From Streptococcaceae bacterium (GTDB taxonomy: Bacteria > Bacillota > Bacilli > Lactobacillales > Streptococcaceae), in contig JAITHN010000026.1 of assembly GCA_031279745.1 (NCBI GenBank), forward strand, positions 1 through 33,241: a stretch of DNA of 33,241 bases. The letters are read 5' to 3'. A program made the position numbers and the translations under genes. Under the pieces are notes generated by a model. That model was not told the DNA's origin and searched no databases. It was given only the letters and a program-made list of their open reading frames with translations. Position 1 is the first letter of the stretch. Every line of letters starts with the position of its first letter. Of the stretch, positions 15,617 through 22,991 are shown piece after piece.

Positions 15617-16066
15617 TTATTTTTGTGGTCCAATGACCATGACATCACACGGTGCCTTGCGAATGATGTAATCAGCAATACTTCCAATGAAAAAACGTTC
15701 AAAACCATTTAATCCGCTCTGCCCAACAACGATTAAATCGATGGAATATTTTTCTGGAAGTAAATGTGTCATCAACTCTCTCGTATTTCCATGGATGATC
15801 TTTGATTCAACGTCATGAAAATCAATGCCATGCGCCCAATCGATGATTTCAGCATGCAAACGAGTAAATTCTTGAATCAAGTGTTCGTTGGCACTTTCGC
15901 TCACCTGTCCAAAGCCAACTAGGTCGTAGGTTGAATTTTGGAGAATGGTAACGGCATAGATTTTCGCATGATTCCGTCTTGCAATCTCAATCGCACATTC
16001 ATAGGCATAGTTTGCCTGAGGGCTTCCATCAATCCCGACTAAAATGTTTGAATATTCTTGTTCCAT
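15617..16066 (-). CDS. Universal stress protein, UspA family (ATP-binding type)
   Basis: A 149-residue cytosolic protein with the UspA alpha/beta fold: ILVGIDGSPQANYAYECAIE at the N-terminus and the ATP-binding motif G-2x-G-9x-G-S in VGQSGLNGFERFFIGS (about 113-128), so it is the nucleotide-binding class. Such proteins help survival under stationary phase or oxidative stress. It has AGGTGAG before ATG 16066, lies 4 bases after the thioredoxin gene and 16 bases before ytpR. Its insertion between ytpP and ytpR groups it with redox/stress genes. Confidence 0.93.
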   Translation of the reverse strand: MEQEYSNILVGIDGSPQANYAYECAIEIARRNHAKIYAVTILQNSTYDLVGFGQVSESANEHLIQEFTRLHAEIIDWAHGIDFHDVESKIIHGNTRELMTHLLPEKYSIDLIVVGQSGLNGFERFFIGSIADYIIRKAPCDVMVIGPQK

Positions 16067-16070
16067 AGAC

Positions 16071-16388
16071 TCACCTGTTTAATCCTTTAAGAAACTCCGT
16101 GATCTGCGCTTTCGTCTTTCTTTCTTTATTGACATATCGCCCGACTTCCTTACCTTCTCTAAGAGCGACAAAGCTTGGAATGCCGAAAATATCCCACTGA
16201 ATCGCCAAATCGATAAATTTATCACGGTCGATTTCAACAAAAGTAAATTCAGGGAATTCCGCCTCGATTTCAGGCAATTGAGGATGGATAAAACGGCAGT
16301 CGCCACACCAACCTGCGGTAAAGAATAGGACGACATCTTTTGTTTCTATCCATTCTGCGATTTTCTCATAACTATTTGGAATGATCAT
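16071..16388 (-). CDS. ytpP: Thioredoxin-like protein YtpP
   Basis: A 105-residue thioredoxin-fold protein with a redox-active WCGDC (27-31) and the cis-proline motif GIPSF. The acidic GD between the cysteines differs from the GP of classical thioredoxin and matches the YtpP group. It is cytosolic, with no signal peptide, and may serve as a general dithiol reductase or in bacillithiol-independent thiol repair. It begins three bases after the stop of the preceding gene and is followed closely by the universal stress protein gene. ytpP and ytpR are neighbours in Bacillus too. Confidence 0.9.
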   Translation of the reverse strand: MIIPNSYEKIAEWIETKDVVLFFTAGWCGDCRFIHPQLPEIEAEFPEFTFVEIDRDKFIDLAIQWDIFGIPSFVALREGKEVGRYVNKERKTKAQITEFLKGLNR

Positions 16389-16391
16389 GAT

Positions 16392-16736
16392 TTAAGCATC
16401 TTCCTCCTCAACTTCTTCGATGTGAACGAGCGTCCCTGTTTTTGCATCTGCTAGGAATTTGTAAGTCGTGATCTGCTCACCTGTTAAACGAGTGATTCCT
16501 CCTTCAAAAACTGGGATGGAAAGATCCAACTGTTGAAATTCTTGAACTTCTTGGAAAATCCAACTCGCTTGAATCTCTCCATTTGTAGAAAAATGTTTCT
16601 TCACTTTTTTCAAGATTCGCTGGCTCGTAAGTTTTTTTTCTTTGTAAGCTTTCATGGAAGTAAGTCCTGTAACTAAACCAAATGCAAATCCGCAACCCAA
16701 TCCGAAACCTAGAAGCTGCTCTTCATTTTTTTTCAT
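16392..16736 (-). CDS. Small membrane-anchored protein, PepSY-like C-terminus (function unknown)
   Basis: A 114-residue protein I do not recognise by name. It begins with a short charged segment (KKNEEQ), then a glycine-rich hydrophobic stretch (about 9-27, LLGFGLGCGFAFGLVTGLTS) that could be a membrane anchor, then a basic helix (31-48) and a domain ending ITRLTGEQITTYKFLADAKTGTLVHIEE. The TYKFLADAKTG ending resembles the last strands of PepSY-like domains. A positively charged segment after the helix suggests N-out or a short hairpin topology. The start has GAGGGAGGGG upstream. It is the first gene of the ytpP-usp-ytpR operon and reads divergently from the aminopeptidase gene. Confidence 0.75.
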   Translation of the reverse strand: MKKNEEQLLGFGLGCGFAFGLVTGLTSMKAYKEKKLTSQRILKKVKKHFSTNGEIQASWIFQEVQEFQQLDLSIPVFEGGITRLTGEQITTYKFLADAKTGTLVHIEEVEEEDA

Positions 16737-16788
16737 AGTCCCCTCCCTCTATCGTGAATCTATTTTACCATAAGTAGTGCTCGAAACT

Positions 16789-16817
16789 GTGACAAAAGGG
16801 GAGGAAAAAGGTATAAT
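16789..16817 (+). promoter_or_regulatory. Promoter of the M42 aminopeptidase gene
   Basis: GTGACA (16789-16794), 17-base spacer, TATAAT (16812-16817), 27 bases before ATG. On the other strand TGgTAAAAT (about 16766-16774) is a plausible extended -10 for the divergent ytpP operon. Confidence 0.8.
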
Positions 16818-16844
16818 AAAAAAATCGGAAGTTAAGGAGTGACT

Positions 16845-17924
16845 ATGGACGAAAGACTTTTTCATCGAATAAAAACATTGACAGAGCTTCAAGCTCCTCC
16901 AGGGCTTGAGGACGAAGTAAGAAATTATTTACGTCAGGAAATGACCCCCCTCGTTGACCGTGTGGAAACCGATGGATTAGGTGGTATTTTCGGAATAAAG
17001 GAACACAACCAGAAAGATGCGCCAAGAGTTATGGTGGCAGCACATATGGATGAGGTCGGCTTTATGGTCAGCCGCATTACAAAAAATGGGATGTTTCACA
17101 TTGTTCCTCTTGGCGGTTGGAATCCAAATGTTGTAGAAGCGCAGCGTTGGACGTTAATCACGAGAAAAGGAGTGAAAATCCCTCTGATTTCTGGGTCTGT
17201 TCCTCCTCATTTGTTAAGAGGGACATCTGGTCAAAAACCATTGAAAGTAGACGATGTACTCTTTGATGCAGGTTTCTACTCAAAAGAAGAAGCGGAAAGC
17301 TTTGGGATTCGTCAAGGGGACTTTATTGTTCCGGAGACGGAAACGATCATGACTGCAAATCAGAAAAATATTATTTCAAAAGCATGGGACAATCGTTATG
17401 GAGTAACGATGGTACTGGAAGCGCTTCGTACTCTTCAAGATGAAACCCTTCCACATACTTTGATTGCAGGTGCCAACGTCCAAGAAGAAGTGGGGCTTAG
17501 AGGCGCACAAGTTTCAACGACTCAATTCCAACCAGATTTATTCTTTGCGGTAGATGCAAGCCCTGCAAATGATTTAAACGGAGACTCTGAAGCCTATGGC
17601 TATCTTGGAAGAGGTTCTCTCATTCGTATTTTTGATCCAGGGCATATTATGTTGAAAAATATGCGAGAATTTGTATTGGATACTGCATCCACCCATAAGA
17701 TTCCCGTTCAATGGTATGTTTCGAAAGGTGGTACGGATGCAGGTGCTGCACATTTGAAAGGAAACGGAATTCCAAGTACGGTAATAGGAGTTCCCGCAAG
17801 ATATATCCACTCACATCAAACAATGTGGGCGATTCAAGATTTTGAAAGTGCTCAGGAGTTACTCTTACAAATTCTAAGAAGCCTCGATAAATCAACAGTT
17901 CAAAGTATCATTTACGGAAAATAA
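16845..17924 (+). CDS. pepA: M42-family glutamyl aminopeptidase / endoglucanase-type metallopeptidase
   Basis: A 359-residue cytosolic dinuclear metal aminopeptidase of family M42, which form dodecameric tetrahedral particles; the lactococcal PepA cleaves N-terminal Glu/Asp. Ligand motifs are present: AHMDEVGFM (His and Asp), WDNRYGV, NVQEEVGLRGA (catalytic Glu-Glu), AVDASPAND and IHSHQTMW (last His ligand), with SKGGTDAGAAH between. ATG 16845 is preferred over GTG 16839 because AAGGAG precedes it by six bases. It is monocistronic, with its own promoter and a strong terminator. It supplies amino acids from peptides, in line with an amino-acid-requiring lactic acid bacterium. Confidence 0.93.
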   Translation: MDERLFHRIKTLTELQAPPGLEDEVRNYLRQEMTPLVDRVETDGLGGIFGIKEHNQKDAPRVMVAAHMDEVGFMVSRITKNGMFHIVPLGGWNPNVVEAQRWTLITRKGVKIPLISGSVPPHLLRGTSGQKPLKVDDVLFDAGFYSKEEAESFGIRQGDFIVPETETIMTANQKNIISKAWDNRYGVTMVLEALRTLQDETLPHTLIAGANVQEEVGLRGAQVSTTQFQPDLFFAVDASPANDLNGDSEAYGYLGRGSLIRIFDPGHIMLKNMREFVLDTASTHKIPVQWYVSKGGTDAGAAHLKGNGIPSTVIGVPARYIHSHQTMWAIQDFESAQELLLQILRSLDKSTVQSIIYGK

Positions 17925-17930
17925 GCATAA

Positions 17931-17969
17931 GCGCCATGGTTTTGACTTTCAAACCATGGCGTTTTTTTT
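17931..17969 (+). terminator. Intrinsic terminator after the aminopeptidase gene
   Basis: CGCCATGGTTT pairs perfectly with AAACCATGGCG around a short loop, followed by eight T. Confidence 0.95.
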
Positions 17970-18053
17970 ATGGATAAGTTTGTACAGGCGTACGACTGAA
18001 GATTTCTGGAAAACTCCCAGCGCGATCAGCTTTCGCTCAAAGGGAGGCAAGCA

Positions 18054-19850
18054 CTATTCCGCAACATCGCGACCTGTTGAGTAGATGAGGATTTTTTCAG
18101 AATACTTCATCTTCAATGGGGCTTCTTTAATTTCTTGGTTTAACGTCTGCATGTCATCCGTAATAATTCCATCTACATCAAACGAACGCATTCTCTCAAT
18201 GCTGTCCATGTCATTGACCGTCCATGCAAGGACTTTTTTGCCATCATGATGGGCGCTCTTCACAAAACCAGAGTTCAAGGTTGAATACTCCATTGTAAAG
18301 GCATTTGTATGACTGATGGGCGGCCCGATAATATTAAACGGGAGAATAAAGGAACAATTTAAATCAGGTGCGATTTCTTTGATGCGCTCGATAATCGGAT
18401 AGGAGAGTGAATGGATATGATGTCCATTCTTTATTATATTGTCATGGTATTTTTCAACAAAGTCATCGACCATTTTTTCATCATAAGGAACATAAATTTT
18501 CAGTTCGATGAGAAGTTTTTGATGAAGCGCATTGGCTTTTTGCAAATACGCATCGAAGCTTGGAACTGGCGCGCTTTGATGATGTTCGCTAGCAGTGAGT
18601 GCCGTCATCTCTTTTAAGGTGAGCTGATGGACAGTTTTATTCACTCCACAAAGGTTCTTCAGATTTCCATCATGCATAAGAACAAATTGTTTATCCTTGG
18701 TGTATTGAATATCCATTTCAACATAATCTGGCGCATAGCGATGGACGTTTTCTAAAGCAGGAATCGTATTTTGAACCCCCACGCCCCGAGTCACCCCGCG
18801 ATGAGAAAAGGTTTCTGGGATGGGCATGTCGTTTTCCTTAAGAAAACCTTGGTTGTACTGAACGACAATAGCGGTAAGAATTCCTGCAGAAAGAACGAGA
18901 ATCGCCCGTTTGATAATGCGCCCCTTGCGACTGGGTACGTTTTTGATTTTGATGGTTTCAGGAAAAGGGGGTAACTCTCCAATCTTATCCAGATGGCGAA
19001 CCAGCACAAAGAAATAGGCAATCGTTGATAGCACGATATTGATAAGGGTAATGAACTGAACCACAGTCATAATGAGGCTTCCGCTCAGTAAAGAAATATT
19101 TGGCACATTCAACTCGATATGCATTTGCAAAAGAATAAGAAAGAAAATCGAGATGGCGAAGAAGAGAAATAAGACGAGCAATACGCCAAGAAAAGTGAGC
19201 GTAAGTCGGAAAAAGTTTTTCTTCGTCACTTCAAAGCTCTTTTTGACGGCTTCTCTCAGCCGCATATCCTTCAACGTGACAAGCGGAAGTGTATAAATCA
19301 AACGCAGTGCAAGATAGAGACAGAGGATGTAAAAGAGTACAAAACTCACGACAAACTGCACTCGATTGGTAAAGATGAAGTCAAGAATGAATGCAGGGAT
19401 TTTTATGTTTGAGATGATGTCCATACGACTCGACTGACCAATGATGGGAAGGAGGAGGAAAAAGTAAAAAAGGATAAAACTCGTATACCCAAGTCTGATT
19501 TTTTTAAATTGTCTGAGTGTAAGTTTAACCAAAGTTAAAATACCGATTCTTTTCTTCAGCTCGATACAATACGTTGCGATAATCAAGTAGTTGAACTGGA
19601 AGTAAAAAATGCCCACCACAAATAAGAAAAAGAGCAGGATTGCAAAAGCTACAAACGGCTTTTGTATAATGATGGAGAGCAAATTGTCATTTGATAAATA
19701 ATAAATAGTATTCGCTTGGAGAAAGTTTCTGAAAACAAATACCACAAAAGGTATGAGGAGCACGACTAAAAAGGTATGCAACCAGAGAACATCTCGGAAG
19801 TATTTCCCGGTTTTTTTAAAAAATTCAAAAAGATCATGAATATAGGTCAT
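18054..19850 (-). CDS. Membrane-anchored glycerophosphodiester phosphodiesterase
   Basis: A 598-residue protein with an N-terminal membrane domain of about eight helices (residues 20-335, GPDP membrane-domain type) and a C-terminal catalytic GDPD domain. Catalytic residues are visible: His350-Arg351 in SHRG, Asn361 region in QNTIPALEN, Glu378 and Asp380 in VEMDIQ, His393 in LMHDGNL and Glu449 in LLIELK. GDPDs hydrolyse glycerophosphodiesters to glycerol-3-phosphate and alcohol; the membrane form may act on lipid or teichoic acid products, possibly outside the membrane. ATG has GGGAGG upstream. Monocistronic on the minus strand, divergent from ssb. Confidence 0.92.
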   Translation of the reverse strand: MTYIHDLFEFFKKTGKYFRDVLWLHTFLVVLLIPFVVFVFRNFLQANTIYYLSNDNLLSIIIQKPFVAFAILLFFLFVVGIFYFQFNYLIIATYCIELKKRIGILTLVKLTLRQFKKIRLGYTSFILFYFFLLLPIIGQSSRMDIISNIKIPAFILDFIFTNRVQFVVSFVLFYILCLYLALRLIYTLPLVTLKDMRLREAVKKSFEVTKKNFFRLTLTFLGVLLVLFLFFAISIFFLILLQMHIELNVPNISLLSGSLIMTVVQFITLINIVLSTIAYFFVLVRHLDKIGELPPFPETIKIKNVPSRKGRIIKRAILVLSAGILTAIVVQYNQGFLKENDMPIPETFSHRGVTRGVGVQNTIPALENVHRYAPDYVEMDIQYTKDKQFVLMHDGNLKNLCGVNKTVHQLTLKEMTALTASEHHQSAPVPSFDAYLQKANALHQKLLIELKIYVPYDEKMVDDFVEKYHDNIIKNGHHIHSLSYPIIERIKEIAPDLNCSFILPFNIIGPPISHTNAFTMEYSTLNSGFVKSAHHDGKKVLAWTVNDMDSIERMRSFDVDGIITDDMQTLNQEIKEAPLKMKYSEKILIYSTGRDVAE

Positions 19851-19962
19851 TTACATTCCCTCCCGTTTTACTCACTTTAACATGTACAGAATTTTATTTG
19901 AAATTAAAACCTTGAATTTGGGAAACTTGCGTATATTTTTACAGAATGAAGGAGGTAGGAAT

Positions 19963-20649
19963 ATGAATACTGTTTTTTTAGTTGGGCGTTTAACGAAAAC
20001 GCCAGAGATTGCCGTATTAACAAATGGGAAAAGCTATGCCCGATTTACCATCGCGATTCCAAGACGCTACAAGGACGAATCTGGGCATATCCCAACCGAC
20101 TTTTTGAACTGCACAATATGGGGCAAGCGGGCGGAGGTGTTTTCTCAGTTTTTTTGCAAGGGCACCCTTGTAGGGCTCACTGGAGAAATCCGGACCTCAA
20201 GAGTCGTAAAAGAAGGGCACACGCAATACTACACGGATATTGTATGTAGCGACTTCCACTTTATTGAACCTAAGGAAGTGGTGAGGAAGCGGATGGAAAA
20301 ACTTTCTGAAGAAAATCTTGGGGAGGCAGGAGTTTCTAGAAATTCTCGGCAGGGTCGGTATCTTTTTCCATCGAGTGGGCAAACTCAACCTCAGTATCAC
20401 GTCCATGCACATTCGCAATTCTCCGCTCAAAATCAAGTGCAATCTCAAGTGACATTCCAAGAGCAATCACAAGTGCAAAACCAACTCCCCGTTCAAGAAC
20501 AACCCCAATCTCAAGTGGAATCCCAACCTCCGTCTTCTGTTCAACCCCAAGATGGCGAATGCCGAAATGCGGATGAAGAGCATTTTTCAAGTGAGTTAAA
20601 AAGGAATGATGAGGATGGAGAAGTCGTGCAAGATCTATATCCTTTTTAA
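19963..20649 (+). CDS. ssb: Single-stranded DNA-binding protein paralogue with Gln-rich linker
   Basis: A 228-residue SSB. The N-terminal OB-fold (1-110) is canonical: MNTVFLVGRLTKTPEI, YARFTIAIPRRYKDESG, DFLNCTIWGKRAE, LTGEIRTSRVV. A long linker follows, strongly enriched in Gln with a Q-x-Q rhythm from about 150 to 205, then an acidic end terminating in DLYPF rather than the usual DDDLPF. That tip normally recruits partners such as PriA, RecO or RecQ. It is alone, not in rpsF-ssb-rpsR, so I infer a secondary SSB, for example for recombination, competence or an old mobile element. ATG 19963 follows AAGGAGGT; the frame is open upstream to 19882 but without a site. Confidence 0.88.
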   Translation: MNTVFLVGRLTKTPEIAVLTNGKSYARFTIAIPRRYKDESGHIPTDFLNCTIWGKRAEVFSQFFCKGTLVGLTGEIRTSRVVKEGHTQYYTDIVCSDFHFIEPKEVVRKRMEKLSEENLGEAGVSRNSRQGRYLFPSSGQTQPQYHVHAHSQFSAQNQVQSQVTFQEQSQVQNQLPVQEQPQSQVESQPPSSVQPQDGECRNADEEHFSSELKRNDEDGEVVQDLYPF

Positions 20650-20730
20650 AGACAACGCACCAAAATTTAAGGCGTGTCAGGTATCCCATCTAGGTCTAGG
20701 TCGCTTACTGTTGGAAGAGTTCATGCAAAC

Positions 20731-20761
20731 CAAAGACCCCAAGCTCAGCTTGAGGTCTTTG
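20731..20761. terminator. Hairpin between convergent ssb and htrA
   Basis: CAAAGACCccAAGCT pairs with AGCTTgaGGTCTTTG (one internal mismatch). The T-run is weak on both sides, so it may be a shared terminator. Confidence 0.55.
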
Positions 20762-20834
20762 ATTATAAGCCATAAACTCATGTCAGATGTTACTTTTAGG
20801 ACGTAGCCAGTTAGATGGAGTTTCCGCTTATTCC

Positions 20835-22127
20835 TTACCAAGGCCAAGAGTTTCCGCCTTCGCCATTTCCACTGCTTCCGTTTCCGCTGTTGCCTGGTTG
20901 TTGCTCAGGAGTTGTCGTAGTGCTACTTGGAAGTTTGCTATACTCCTTTGTTAAGTGAAGAGTTGCATTTTTTTTCTTCCCATCGCGGTAAAAGACCACA
21001 TTCACCTTGTCGTTAATTTTGTGAGAGAACAAGATGGTTTGTAGAGAGGTCACAGAGTCGATTTTTTTCCCATCCACTTCAGTGAGTACATCGTATTTTT
21101 CAATTCCAGCTTTAGCTGCAGGCCAATCTTTTTCAACAGTAGCAATCAAAATTCCAGAGGTAATATCCTTCGGAAGTTTCAAGCTTTCAATCTGCTTATT
21201 CGTCAAGTCGCTCAATGCGAGAGAAGAAATACCGATTGCAGGCCGTTTGATTGTGCCGTCTTTTTCTAATTGGTTGATGATTTTGACAACATCACTACTT
21301 GGAATGGCGAATCCCATTCCCTCGACGCTCGTTCCGCTTCCGCTGTTACCGATTTTACTTGAGTTAATCCCGATAACTTGTCCTGCAATATTCACCAATG
21401 CACCACCCGAATTTCCAGGATTAATTGCTGCATCTGTTTGAATCGCATTAATGTCGGTAAGCTGCCCTTGGTCGTTTGTGTTTTGCACATTTCTGGCAAG
21501 TGCGGAAACAATTCCACTCGTCACTGTATTGGCGAACTCAGTTCCAAGAGGACTTCCAATCGCAATTGCAGGTTCTCCCACTTTTAATTTGGAAGAATCC
21601 CCAAAGGTCGCCACTGTTTTTACATCTTTATCTGGTATAGAAATCACTGCCAAGTCAGAGTAAGGATCTGTTCCAACGACCGTGCCAGTTACTTTTTTAC
21701 CATTTGACAATTGAATTTCGATCCCATCATTTTCTGCAACCACGTGGTTGTTTGTTACAACAAAGGCTTTCCCACCAGATTTTTTATAGATGACTCCACT
21801 TCCTTCGCTCGCAGGCTGAAGGTCTGTCTTTTTTGCGTCTTCCTTCTTCCCTGGATTTTCCCCGCCAAACAAATTTCCCCAAACATCATCTTGAGACTGT
21901 TGAGGTGCTTGTAGATTAATCACAGAAACGACTGCAGATTTTACCTTTTCGACTGCCTTTTCGACTCCAGTATCGATATTAAGCGTTTGCGTATCCACTT
22001 TTGTGACATCATTCTGTGTTGGATTAACGCTGTCGACTGCATGATTGAAAACAGCGTTTCCACCGAGTATAAGTGCAGCGCCAACTGCTCCGCCAACTAA
22101 ACCTGTAATAAAATTGCTCTTGCTCAT
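20835..22127 (-). CDS. htrA: HtrA/DegP-type membrane-anchored serine protease
   Basis: A 430-residue quality-control protease at the cell surface. It has an N-terminal membrane anchor (about 7-27), a low-complexity region, a trypsin-like domain with triad His128 (TNNHVV), Asp158 (PYSDLAV) and Ser240 (NPGNSGGAL), one PDZ domain (about 300-395) and a Ser/Gly/Asn-rich tail. It degrades misfolded secreted proteins and processes surface proteins, which may include the WxL-type products. Start codon 22127 is preceded by GGAGA; a start at 22139 lacks one. The promoter contains a TTTAAG-N5-TTTAAG repeat. It is divergent from rlmH, a conserved neighbour. Confidence 0.95.
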   Translation of the reverse strand: MSKSNFITGLVGGAVGAALILGGNAVFNHAVDSVNPTQNDVTKVDTQTLNIDTGVEKAVEKVKSAVVSVINLQAPQQSQDDVWGNLFGGENPGKKEDAKKTDLQPASEGSGVIYKKSGGKAFVVTNNHVVAENDGIEIQLSNGKKVTGTVVGTDPYSDLAVISIPDKDVKTVATFGDSSKLKVGEPAIAIGSPLGTEFANTVTSGIVSALARNVQNTNDQGQLTDINAIQTDAAINPGNSGGALVNIAGQVIGINSSKIGNSGSGTSVEGMGFAIPSSDVVKIINQLEKDGTIKRPAIGISSLALSDLTNKQIESLKLPKDITSGILIATVEKDWPAAKAGIEKYDVLTEVDGKKIDSVTSLQTILFSHKINDKVNVVFYRDGKKKNATLHLTKEYSKLPSSTTTTPEQQPGNSGNGSSGNGEGGNSWPW

Positions 22128-22172
22128 ATTTTTCTCCATTCCATTTTATTGAATTTGCTTTATACTAATCAT

Positions 22173-22203
22173 AGTATAGCAAAAGACTTAAATGAAACTT
22201 AAA
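22173..22203 (-). promoter_or_regulatory. htrA promoter with CiaR-type direct repeat
   Basis: On the minus strand, TGcTATACT (22181-22173) is an extended -10. Just upstream, at 22203-22187, lies TTTAAG-TTTCA-TTTAAG. This matches the TTTAAG-N5-TTTAAG site of the response regulator CiaR, which activates htrA in streptococci. It covers the -35 position, as expected for an activator. A third copy of TTTAAG is at 22223-22218, 20 bases further up. Confidence 0.7.
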
Positions 22204-22321
22204 ACGGAAGTTTCTGTCTTAAATTTATGTAAAGTCTTTAAAAGCGGAGAAAATTAAGCGCACAAAAGTGCGAGATGTGAAAATAAAGACGTGCATAAGA
22301 ATAGCGAATGCGAGGTGACGG

Positions 22322-22801
22322 ATGAAAATCAAAATCATCAGTGTGGGGAAATTAAAAGAAAAGTATTTAAAAATGGGGATTGAAGAATATAGCAAGCGAT
22401 TAAAAGGATACGTAAAGCTTGAGTTAATCGAGGTTCCTGATGAAAAAGCGCCGGAGAAACTGAGCGAAACTGAAAAGGAAATGATTAAGAAAAAAGAAGG
22501 GGCGCATATTTTATCGAAAATTCGTGACGATGAAGTCGTCTTTCACTTGTCCATTCAGGGGAGTCTCTTGACGAGTGAGGAGCTAGCGAAGCGTATAGAC
22601 GACTTTGGAATTCAAGGGAAGAGTAAATTAACCTTTGTCATCGGGGGGAGTCTGGGGACGAGCGATGAATTGGAAAAGCGGAGTGATGTTGCAATTAGCT
22701 TTGGGAGGTTGACCTACCCGCATCAGCTCATGCGACTCATTTTATTAGAGCAAGTGTATAGGAGTTTCCGTATCAATGCAGGCGAACCTTATCATAAGTA
22801 G
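22322..22801 (+). CDS. rlmH: 23S rRNA pseudouridine-1915 N3-methyltransferase RlmH
   Basis: A 159-residue SPOUT-family methyltransferase that modifies pseudouridine 1915 of helix 69 in 23S rRNA. The whole family sequence is present: [16 protein letters not shown], the SAM-binding knot with [27 protein letters not shown], and the invariant C-terminal GEPYHK. It reads divergently from htrA, a conserved arrangement. The last codons (GAACCTTATCATAAGTAG) resemble the SCC integration site that lies at the 3' end of rlmH (orfX) in staphylococci; see the repeat entry. ATG 22322 has GCGAGGTGACGG before it. Confidence 0.97.
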   Translation: MKIKIISVGKLKEKYLKMGIEEYSKRLKGYVKLELIEVPDEKAPEKLSETEKEMIKKKEGAHILSKIRDDEVVFHLSIQGSLLTSEELAKRIDDFGIQGKSKLTFVIGGSLGTSDELEKRSDVAISFGRLTYPHQLMRLILLEQVYRSFRINAGEPYHK

Positions 22802-22868
22802 GCATTTATGAACGGATATGGCAGAACGATTTTTAGGCGAGGCGAACCAATCATAAGTAGCGCATATG
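22781..22868 (+). repeat. Imperfect direct repeat of the rlmH 3' end (SCC-attachment-like)
   Basis: Copy 1, 22781-22810, covers the last rlmH codons: GGCGAACCTTATCATAAGTA then GGCATTTATG. Copy 2, 22841-22868, is GGCGAACCAATCATAAGTAG then CGCATATG. The copies start exactly 60 bases apart and differ by a few substitutions and short deletions. The core TATCATAAGTA / AATCATAAGTA resembles the SCC att core. No ccr gene is in the window. Confidence 0.75.
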
Positions 22869-22934
22869 CTTAGACATGCATGAGCCTTTTAGAGCACGTC
22901 TTCGCTTGTTTGAAAATACAGTAGCGGCGTTTGC

Positions 22935-22963
22935 TTGAAAATGTAGGGTTCTGTTGTTATGAT
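22935..22963 (+). promoter_or_regulatory. serS promoter
   Basis: TTGAAA (22935-22940), 17-base spacer, TATGAT (22958-22963) with TG before the -10. It leaves a leader of only about 20 bases, so no T-box fits downstream of it. Confidence 0.75.
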
Positions 22964-22991
22964 AAATACAAATTGGGATGGGAGTTATTAG

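Noticed and set aside
19851..19962. Competence box (ComX/SigX site) before ssb
   Set aside because: No TACGAATA-type element is present; only ordinary AT-rich promoter-like sequence.
22802..22991. T-box leader before serS
   Set aside because: No T-box core (TGGNACCGCG-like) or specifier stem is visible, and the promoter lies within 60 bases of the start.
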